Source: Clostridiales bacterium (GTDB taxonomy: Bacteria; Bacillota; Clostridia; Oscillospirales; Acutalibacteraceae). From it: DNA of 9,181 nucleotides. Below, in pieces: positions 1 through 4,957 of the stretch. How positions within the stretch are numbered: position 1 is the stretch's first letter; every line of letters starts with the position of its first letter. Position numbers and translations under genes: made by a program. Where the stretch lies: NCBI GenBank assembly GCA_012728445.1, contig JAAYFA010000412.1:1-9181 (forward strand), given 5' to 3'. Under the pieces are notes generated by a model. That model was not told the origin of the DNA. It saw nothing but the letters and a program-made list of their open reading frames with translations, and made no database searches.

Positions 1-17
1 AATCCAACCCAGTCCAA

Positions 18-43
18 TGTAGGGCAAGGGCTCTGCTCTTGCC
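18..43 (+). repeat. Left arm: GTAG plus hairpin, REP-like unit
   Basis: The tetranucleotide GTAG (19-22) is followed directly by a hairpin: GGCAAG (23-28) pairs with CTTGCC (38-43) around a nine-base loop. A GTAG foot next to a short imperfect palindrome is the hallmark of REP sequences mobilised by RAYT-type transposases in other bacteria. No RAYT gene is present in the window. Confidence 0.6.
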
Positions 44-167
44 GAAGTTTAGAATACACATTACCCCCATCGTTTTAAAAATACAAAACCCATGCTATTT
101 TATTATATTGACAATATATTTGGAACAAGCTTAATGCGACAAGGGCAGCAAGGCCAAAGTCTAAGAC

Positions 168-193
168 GGCAAGAGCAGAGCCCTTGCCCTACA
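168..193 (-). repeat. Right arm: inverted copy of the REP-like unit
   Basis: This is the exact reverse complement of 18-43. The hairpin comes first on the plus strand and CTAC (189-192) ends it, so read on the minus strand it again begins with GTAG. The lack of any mismatch over 26 bases suggests recent duplication or active sequence maintenance. Confidence 0.6.
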
Positions 194-220
194 CGGGGGA
201 TGCACTTTGTGTTTTCTCAA

Positions 221-258
221 ATCAAAAAAACAGGCAGCACCCAAAACGGTGCTGCCTG
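221..258 (-). terminator. Rho-independent terminator of the oxidoreductase gene
   Basis: CAGGCAGCACC (231-241) pairs perfectly with GGTGCTGCCTG (248-258), giving an 11-bp GC-rich stem with a six-base loop. Read on the minus strand, the stem is followed at once by seven T residues (224-230 read as A on the plus strand). It lies 19 bp after the stop codon of the minus-strand oxidoreductase gene, so it ends that transcript. The plus-strand side has only a broken T run. Confidence 0.92.
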
Positions 259-277
259 AAAACTTTTACTGCTTTTT

Positions 278-1528
278 CTATATGATTCCCGCTATTTTAT
301 TCAGATGTTCCTGATACACTTCCACTTTCAAGTCCATCACATCCTGTACCAGTACCGGCGCACCGATGGTTGCCGACTCATAAATGGCCATCGGAATAGC
401 CATGGCCTTGTAGCCGGTCATCGCGTCCACTTCCACGGGGCGTATGCCGTTTAGGGCGGCAAAATGCTGGTGCCATTCAATTGCAAGCGTGTCTTGCAGG
501 CCGTAGGGGAAGTACATTTCTTGCTCTTCGGGTGTGAGGGATTCCATAAATTTGTCATAGAGGTCATTGAGGGGGTACTCAAGCTCTTGTTTGCAGTTAT
601 AAATCCCTTCGCCCCAGAAAGCAGCGCCCTCGGAGCCATAGATAACGTTGGAGCGGTCAACCTTGCCCGGTGCCGCGCGGCAGACGACCCATGTGCCGAT
701 AACACCGTTTTCGAACTCAAGGATAGCGGTTGTCGTGTCCTCCACGGTTGCTTCAATGGGCTCTTTGAGCGTAGCGGGGTCAATGGTTTTTAATGAGCGG
801 GTTTGGCGGAAGTGGGCATAACGTTTTTCCAACACGGCCTGCTCATAGTCTTCCATGTTTTCGTAGTCCTGGTAACGAATATTGTCGTAGCATGCCATTG
901 CTGCGGTGACCTTGCGGACATCGCCGAGGTTGTATTGAAAAAGGTCGGAGTGGTGCACGCCGCCGTCAAAGGTCCAGGCGCCGCCCGCAATATCCAGATG
1001 GTCGCGCCAGTCCCAATACCATTTTCTTTCGCCAATGTCCATCCATAACAGCATGCGGGGTTTGCCGATCATGCCGCTTTTTATCGCCCAGTTCAGCGAC
1101 CTTTCCGCCGGTGCGAGGCGGTAGTTTTCAAACACATGTAAAAGCTTGCCTGTTTCTTCCGCCTTATCCATAATCATTTTAGCCGCACGCATGGTAAAAC
1201 CAAGCGGTTTTTCCGTAATAATGTTTAAGCCGGCTTCCATCGCCATAATTGCGGAGGTGTGGTGATTGATGTGGGGCGTGAAAATTGCAACGCTGTCCAA
1301 CTCTTTTTCATGTTGCAACATGCTAGCTAAGTCATTGTAAACCCGTGGCTTATGCCCCAAAATTGTTTCAAACCGGCAAGCAAAGTCCTCCGCTCGGTCC
1401 ACAATAATGTCACAACAAGCAGCAATGTCAAAGTCGTGACATCCGGCGTTCCAAAGTTTGATAAGACTGTTTAAATGGCCGTTTGCCATGCTTCCGCATC
1501 CGATAAAGGCGCATACCGTTTTTTTCAT
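278..1528 (-). CDS. Gfo/Idh/MocA-family NAD(P)-dependent oxidoreductase
   Basis: A 416-residue cytoplasmic dehydrogenase of the glucose-fructose oxidoreductase / inositol dehydrogenase / MocA family, which typically oxidises or reduces a hydroxyl group on a sugar, inositol or derivative. The N-terminal Rossmann fold opens with GCGSMANGH (residues 10-18, the G-x-G-x-x-A type loop). The EKP signature is at 106-108, with the Lys expected to be catalytic and to help bind the cofactor. The second signature GG-x-HH-x-x-D is at 189-195, with the expected active-site His. The start is set at 1528 because GGAGG lies seven bases upstream; an ATG at 1576 in the same frame would add 16 residues but lacks a ribosome binding site. 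It is transcribed alone, divergent from the zinc operon, and ends in a strong terminator. Family assignment is firm; the substrate cannot be told from sequence, and no sugar transporter or kinase adjoins it. Confidence 0.93.
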   Translation of the reverse strand: MKKTVCAFIGCGSMANGHLNSLIKLWNAGCHDFDIAACCDIIVDRAEDFACRFETILGHKPRVYNDLASMLQHEKELDSVAIFTPHINHHTSAIMAMEAGLNIITEKPLGFTMRAAKMIMDKAEETGKLLHVFENYRLAPAERSLNWAIKSGMIGKPRMLLWMDIGERKWYWDWRDHLDIAGGAWTFDGGVHHSDLFQYNLGDVRKVTAAMACYDNIRYQDYENMEDYEQAVLEKRYAHFRQTRSLKTIDPATLKEPIEATVEDTTTAILEFENGVIGTWVVCRAAPGKVDRSNVIYGSEGAAFWGEGIYNCKQELEYPLNDLYDKFMESLTPEEQEMYFPYGLQDTLAIEWHQHFAALNGIRPVEVDAMTGYKAMAIPMAIYESATIGAPVLVQDVMDLKVEVYQEHLNKIAGII

Positions 1529-1535
1529 CTGTAGT

Positions 1536-1540
1536 CCTCC
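1536..1540 (-). promoter_or_regulatory. Ribosome binding site fixing the oxidoreductase start
   Basis: The minus strand reads GGAGG here, seven bases before the ATG at 1528. It decides for this start over the upstream in-frame ATG at 1576. Confidence 0.85.
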
Positions 1541-1578
1541 AAAATTATTTATTTTGAACAACGCTTCGGGTTGCAAGG

Positions 1579-1618
1579 TGGCAATACGGTGAACAAACCA
1601 TCGAGTTGTCGATTGCCA
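1579..1618. promoter_or_regulatory. Nested inverted repeats in the oxidoreductase leader (candidate operator)
   Basis: TGGCAAT (1579-1585) and ATTGCCA (1612-1618) form a perfect 7-bp inverted repeat with 26 bases between. Overlapping its right arm is a second perfect dyad, ATCGA (1600-1604), GTTG, TCGAT (1609-1613). Both lie just downstream of the predicted oxidoreductase promoter, in the transcribed leader. The inner dyad has the size of a LacI- or GntR-like half-site pair, so a repressor site is plausible; an RNA structure in the leader is the alternative. Symmetry is seen, function is inferred. Confidence 0.4.
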
Positions 1619-1635
1619 ACTAAACTTTCACTTGT

Positions 1636-1663
1636 ATTTTATCATACTCAATGTAATTTACAA
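1636..1663 (-). promoter_or_regulatory. Promoter of the oxidoreductase gene
   Basis: On the minus strand TTGTAA (1658-1663) is the -35 box and TAAAAT (1636-1641) the -10 box, with a 16-base spacer. TGA immediately before the -10 makes it an extended -10. Transcription would begin near 1629, giving a leader of about 100 bases before the start codon. Confidence 0.6.
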
Positions 1664-1703
1664 GGTAAAAGCAAGAAAATTCTGATGTTTTATGCAGAAA
1701 CTA

Positions 1704-1731
1704 TTGTAAGTTAGCCTTGTTGTGATATAAT
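1704..1731 (+). promoter_or_regulatory. Promoter of the zinc uptake operon
   Basis: TTGTAA (1704-1709) and a perfect TATAAT (1726-1731) are spaced by 16 bases, and TGA directly before the -10 gives an extended -10. Transcription should start near 1738, about 42 bases before the first gene. It is back-to-back with the oxidoreductase promoter, with 40 bases between the two -35 boxes. Confidence 0.72.
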
Positions 1732-1746
1732 AAACGATATAAACGC

Positions 1747-1767
1747 AAATGCAAACTATTATCATTT
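1747..1767. promoter_or_regulatory. Candidate Zur/Fur-type operator
   Basis: AAATG (1747-1751) and CATTT (1763-1767) are the ends of a 21-base imperfect palindrome centred on 1757; seven of ten arm positions are symmetric. The right half, ATTATCATTT, resembles the half-site seen in Fur-superfamily boxes. It sits 10-30 bases after the predicted transcription start and just before the ribosome binding site, a good place for repression. The Fur-family gene at the end of the same operon is the natural ligand. Inferred, not proven. Confidence 0.5.
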
Positions 1768-1779
1768 AGGAGTATATTT

Positions 1780-2697
1780 ATGATGAAAAAACTAATGACG
1801 ATCATGGCTTTACTACTCGCTGTTGTTATTTTTGGTGGATGTGCAAATACCAAGGAAAATAGCAAAACCACCACAGACCCTGCCGGTGCCAAGGAGCTGG
1901 CAATTCTTACCTCCTTTTATCCGATGTATGTAGCTACAATCAACGTTACGAAGGACATCGCAGGCATTCGTGTGACAAACATGACCAACCCTCAGACCGG
2001 GTGTTTGCACAATTATCAGATGACACCGCAGGATCTTATCACCTTGGAAGCGGCGGATATTTTTGTGATGAACGGTGCCGGTATGGAAGCGTCGATAGAA
2101 GATATGGTTGCCATGCAAAAAAACTTAAAAATTATTGAAGCCGGTAAAGGCATTGAACTGCTTAAAAATAAAGATGGGGAGGACAACCCTCATGTATGGG
2201 TAAGTGTTAGCAATGCGATTACGCAGGCACAAAATATTTCGGAACAGCTGGCACTTTTTGACACGACAAACGCCGCACAATACCGGGCCAATGCGGCTAC
2301 CTATGTGGCAAAACTCGAAGCACTGCGCACTAAAATGCACACTTCTTTGGATACGTTGCAAAACAGAAACATTGTTACCTTCCATGAAGCCTTCCCTTAT
2401 TTTGCGCAGGAGTTCAATTTTACGATTGCCGCTGTGATTTCGCAGGAGCCCGATACACCTATGACCGCGACCGAGCTCAAGGAGATTATTGCCGTTGTTG
2501 AAAAATTACAAGTAAAGGCTCTTTTTGCAGAACCGCAGTATTCCTCTAAGGCTGCGCAAACTGTCGCAAGCGCAACCGGGGCCAAGATATATGAACTTGA
2601 TCCGGGCGTAACAGGGCAAACAGATGCCGGCGCGTACAATGGTTACATTGATATTATGACAAGCAACCTGACAATACTGATGGAAGCTTTGGGGTAA
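1780..2697 (+). CDS. znuA: Zinc-binding lipoprotein of a high-affinity metal ABC transporter (ZnuA/AdcA type)
   Basis: A 305-residue extracytoplasmic metal receptor of the cluster 9 (TroA-like) solute-binding family, which hands the ion to the permease encoded two genes on. A lipoprotein signal peptide (residues 1-21) has a charged MMKK start, a hydrophobic core and the lipobox FGGC with Cys21. Metal ligands fit the zinc pattern: His77 (CLHNYQ), His138 (NPHVW), His202 (TFHEAF) and Asp274 (ELDP). Manganese-specific members usually have Glu in the third position, so zinc is preferred. The long His-rich loop found in many ZnuA proteins before the second ligand is missing; only a short charged NKDGED stretch is there. 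The start has TAGGAG seven bases upstream; an ATG one codon later is an equally possible start. It is followed by tandem stops (TAATAA) and leads a four-gene operon. Confidence 0.92.
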   Translation: MMKKLMTIMALLLAVVIFGGCANTKENSKTTTDPAGAKELAILTSFYPMYVATINVTKDIAGIRVTNMTNPQTGCLHNYQMTPQDLITLEAADIFVMNGAGMEASIEDMVAMQKNLKIIEAGKGIELLKNKDGEDNPHVWVSVSNAITQAQNISEQLALFDTTNAAQYRANAATYVAKLEALRTKMHTSLDTLQNRNIVTFHEAFPYFAQEFNFTIAAVISQEPDTPMTATELKEIIAVVEKLQVKALFAEPQYSSKAAQTVASATGAKIYELDPGVTGQTDAGAYNGYIDIMTSNLTILMEALG

Positions 2698-2731
2698 TAA
2701 TGGCTCTACTATAAAGAAAGACAGGCAAAAT

Positions 2732-3526
2732 ATGGGAAACGATAAAGAAAAGGGATATCAAGGCTTCAGCTGTTCCGGGCTGTGCTGTACAAAGATAGAG
2801 AATTTTGGTGTAACCATCGGTACAACCAAAATCTTGGAAGACGTTAACATCCATATTCACTGTGGTGAGTTGACGGCTATTATCGGCCCCAACGGCGCCG
2901 GAAAAAGCACCTTGCTCAAAGCCATCCTGGGGGACCTCAAGCACACGGGTCAACTGCGTTATCTCGATGCAAAGGGCGAACGCACGGGGCATCCGTTGAT
3001 CGGTTATGTGCCTCAGCATCTGAGCTTTGACACCAACACACCCACGAGTGTGCTGGATTTATTCAATGCTTGTAATACAAAAGCGCCTACATGGCTGCTC
3101 AGTACAAAAAAATCGGAGGACAGGGCAAGAAGGAGTCTATCCATTGCAAATGCAGAGCATCTGACGAAAAAAAGGCTCGGGGCCCTCTCCGGCGGAGAGC
3201 TACAACGGGTACTATTGGCGCTTGCGTTGGACCCTGTGCCGGATTTGCTTCTGCTCGACGAGCCCGTATCCGGCATTGACCAAAAAGGGCTGGAAATGTT
3301 TTACAGCACTGTTTCGGAACTGAGAAAAAAGTATGACCTGTCTATTATCCTCGTGTCGCATGATTTGGATTTGGTCGAACAATATGCCGACCGTGTTATC
3401 TTGATCAATGGTACTGTTGTACTCAGTGGAACGCCGGAAGAAGTTTTTAACGATGAACGGACGTCACAAATCTTCGGGATTTCCTGGTATAACAATCGAA
3501 CGAAAAGTGAAAGCGAGGTGCGGTGA
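2732..3526 (+). CDS. znuC: ATPase of the zinc ABC transporter (ZnuC/AdcC type)
   Basis: A 264-residue ABC ATPase that powers metal import from the cytoplasmic face of the membrane. All motifs are intact: Walker A GPNGAGKST (52-60), Q-loop Gln95, signature LSGGE (152-156), Walker B LLLLDE (172-177) with Glu177 as catalytic base, and H-loop His210. The N-terminus carries an unusual cysteine cluster, C-x-x-x-CC at residues 14, 18 and 19, and an H-x-HC at 41-44 lies just before Walker A. I recall similar residues in clostridial relatives, so these are probably a subfamily trait and may bind metal. The gap after znuA is 34 bases and the ribosome binding site is weak (AGG six bases before ATG), which may lower ATPase output. 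Its stop lies three bases before the permease start, so those two are likely translationally coupled. Confidence 0.93.
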   Translation: MGNDKEKGYQGFSCSGLCCTKIENFGVTIGTTKILEDVNIHIHCGELTAIIGPNGAGKSTLLKAILGDLKHTGQLRYLDAKGERTGHPLIGYVPQHLSFDTNTPTSVLDLFNACNTKAPTWLLSTKKSEDRARRSLSIANAEHLTKKRLGALSGGELQRVLLALALDPVPDLLLLDEPVSGIDQKGLEMFYSTVSELRKKYDLSIILVSHDLDLVEQYADRVILINGTVVLSGTPEEVFNDERTSQIFGISWYNNRTKSESEVR

Positions 3527-3529
3527 GCT

Positions 3530-4372
3530 ATGTTGGGTGCTTGGTATACGCTTATCGACGCCGTGCTGCCTTTTCAGTGGGCAGGGCATATTTTTATGAA
3601 GAACGCCTTGCTGGCTGTCTTGTTAATTACACCGCTTTTTGGCTTAATAGGCACGATGGTTGTCAGCAATAAAATGGCCTTTTTCTCAGACGCCCTCGGG
3701 CATGGTTCTTTTACCGGTATTGCAATCGGTACGCTTTTGGGCTTGGTGAATCCGACCTATGCGGCAATCATTTTTTCCGTGGTATTTGCCTTGACGATTA
3801 CCACCATAAAAGAAAAAAGCAGGGAGTCGGCCGATACGATTATCGGCGTGTTTTCCTCCCTTGGCGTGGCGCTCGGTTTGGTGCTGATGTCACTGGGGGG
3901 CGGTTTTAACAAATATTCCTCTTACCTCATTGGAGATTTGCTCAGCATCACACCGGAGCAAATTCTTGTTTTAGTGCTCGTTTTTATTGCGGTTATTGTA
4001 TGCTGGCTTTTTATTTTCAACAAACTGCTGCTTGTGGGTATCAACTCTTCGCTGGCCGCGAGCAGGGGGATTAAAACGCTACCGGTTGAAATGGTCTTTA
4101 CCTGTATTGTTGCTGTCGTTGTTACCATTTCAATCCAATGGGTGGGGTTACTGATTATCAATGCACTGCTGGTGCTGCCCGCTGCCTCCGCACGCAACAT
4201 CACCGGCAATGTGCGCCGCTATACCTTCACAGCTATTGGCATCGCCATGCTCTCCGGGCTCAGCGGTTTGATCGCCTCTTATTACTTCAACACCGCAACG
4301 GGCGCGACGATCGTATTAGTCTCCGGGGTCTTCTTCTTTATCTCACTCGCGCTAAAGAATAAATATAATTAG
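3530..4372 (+). CDS. znuB: Membrane permease of the zinc ABC transporter (ZnuB/AdcB type)
   Basis: A 280-residue integral membrane protein of the ABC-3 family, which forms the channel of zinc and manganese importers. The sequence is almost wholly hydrophobic, with about eight predicted membrane segments. The segment FFSDALGHGSFTGIAIG, about residues 50-66, is the conserved ABC-3 region after the first long helix. A second typical feature is the LLIINALLVLPAASAR stretch near residues 206-221, where the ATPase coupling helix is expected. Length matches the family norm. It starts three bases after the znuC stop, with GAGG about 11 bases upstream, within znuC's last codons. No second permease gene is present, so the complex is presumably a homodimer. 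Metal specificity rests on znuA and the linked regulator. Confidence 0.92.
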   Translation: MLGAWYTLIDAVLPFQWAGHIFMKNALLAVLLITPLFGLIGTMVVSNKMAFFSDALGHGSFTGIAIGTLLGLVNPTYAAIIFSVVFALTITTIKEKSRESADTIIGVFSSLGVALGLVLMSLGGGFNKYSSYLIGDLLSITPEQILVLVLVFIAVIVCWLFIFNKLLLVGINSSLAASRGIKTLPVEMVFTCIVAVVVTISIQWVGLLIINALLVLPAASARNITGNVRRYTFTAIGIAMLSGLSGLIASYYFNTATGATIVLVSGVFFFISLALKNKYN

Positions 4373-4383
4373 TGGATAGCACA

Positions 4384-4423
4384 GGACGCGTATACGTCCC
4401 ACTTTCCGAGTCGGTTGGGAAAG
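4384..4423 (+). promoter_or_regulatory. Intercistronic hairpins before the regulator gene
   Basis: Two stem-loops can form in the 63-base gap between permease and regulator. The first is GGACG (4384-4388) with CGTCC (4395-4399), loop of six. The second is CTTTCC (4402-4407) with GGAAAG (4418-4423), loop of ten. The second overlaps the first three bases of the ribosome binding site AAGGAG (4421-4426), so it could damp translation of the regulator. No T tract follows, so it is not an ordinary terminator. Structures are predicted by eye; the role is a guess. Confidence 0.35.
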
Positions 4424-4426
4424 GAG
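4421..4426 (+). promoter_or_regulatory. Ribosome binding site fixing the regulator start
   Basis: AAGGAG lies nine bases before the ATG at 4436 and would fall inside the coding region if translation began at the upstream TTG (4415). It is partly paired in the predicted hairpin ending at 4423. Confidence 0.75.
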
Positions 4427-4435
4427 CAGTTTAAT

Positions 4436-4909
4436 ATGGATAAAAAACCTTCCAATAGAGCTGTAGGGGCTGCCATTGGCCGTGAGCCGGCTCAGGCATC
4501 CTATAAAGAGATGTTAAGTCGTGAAGGGCTTAAAAACACAAAGCATCGGAACTCCGTTCTTCACATAATCGAAAAAAGTGCCCAGCCCGTTACGGCTGAG
4601 CAGATATATTTTGCGCTCGTCAATCAAGCGGTTTCCATCAACTTGTCGAGCGTGTACAGAGTCCTGAATACGCTTGTCGAAAAACATCTGATTATCAAAT
4701 CAAGCATGGCGGGCGAAAACAAGGCAGTGTTTGAACTAAATCGGTTTGAACACAAGCACTATGTGGTCTGCACACAGTGTAAAAAAGTAGTTGCCGTGCC
4801 CGGTTGTCCGCTGGAAGACTATGAAAAGATGCTCGCGGATAAAATAGGCTTTGATGTACAAGGGCATCAATTGGAGCTTTACGGCATTTGCCGGGATTGT
4901 AAAAAATAA
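4436..4909 (+). CDS. zur: Fur-family transcriptional repressor, probably the zinc sensor Zur
   Basis: A 157-residue DNA-binding metalloregulator of the Fur superfamily. The winged helix lies at about residues 25-90, with the recognition helix NLSSVYRVLNTLVEKHLI at 69-86. The dimerisation domain has the structural zinc site made of two CxxC pairs, Cys112/Cys115 and Cys152/Cys155, and a sensing-site HKHY at 106-109 with further candidate ligands His144 and Glu147. The first 22 or so residues precede the usual Fur fold and look flexible. The start at 4436 has AAGGAG nine bases upstream; an in-frame TTG at 4415 would add seven residues but destroys that spacing. Linkage to znuABC argues for Zur rather than Fur or PerR. 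Being last in the operon, it would be repressed along with its targets if the operator at 1747-1767 is its site, giving autoregulation. Confidence 0.88.
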   Translation: MDKKPSNRAVGAAIGREPAQASYKEMLSREGLKNTKHRNSVLHIIEKSAQPVTAEQIYFALVNQAVSINLSSVYRVLNTLVEKHLIIKSSMAGENKAVFELNRFEHKHYVVCTQCKKVVAVPGCPLEDYEKMLADKIGFDVQGHQLELYGICRDCKK

Positions 4910-4928
4910 CAACCGGCATAATGACAAA

Positions 4929-4954
4929 ATGCGGACGGGGTAACCCGTCCGCAT
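4929..4954. terminator. Bidirectional terminator between zinc operon and GH5 gene
   Basis: ATGCGGACGGG (4929-4939) pairs perfectly with CCCGTCCGCAT (4944-4954), an 11-bp stem closed by a four-base GTAA loop, a GNRA-type tetraloop in RNA. It starts 20 bases after the regulator stop and lies three bases beyond the stop of the convergent GH5 gene. Minus-strand transcripts meet TTTT right after the stem; plus-strand transcripts meet a weaker T-rich run. Confidence 0.87.
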
Positions 4955-4957
4955 ACC

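Larger units (their letters stand above)
18..193. repeat. Inverted-repeat element (REP-pair or MITE-like), about 176 bp
   Basis: A perfect 26-bp inverted repeat (18-43 against 168-193) encloses about 124 bp of mostly AT-rich, non-coding DNA. Inside the perfect arms the similarity continues weakly for about ten more bases. No target-site duplication is visible next to the outer ends: the bases before 18 read gtccaa and those after 193 read cggggg. There is no coding frame of note inside. The arms start with GTAG and fold individually, which fits a pair of head-out REP sequences better than a classical transposon-derived MITE, but both readings remain open. The sequence and symmetry are seen directly; the class is inference. 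Confidence 0.75.

Noticed and set aside
108..136. A perfect TTGACA (108-113) that could be a -35 box inside the repeat element
   Set aside because: At 17 bases distance only TTAATG is found, a poor -10 box, and no gene follows on the plus strand.
18..193. Classical transposon-derived MITE with target-site duplication
   Set aside because: The flanking bases on the two sides do not match, so there is no evidence for transposition by this route, although old insertions can lose the duplication.
1529..1779. Riboswitch or small RNA in the divergent region
   Set aside because: No known riboswitch core is recognisable; promoters and short dyads explain the space.
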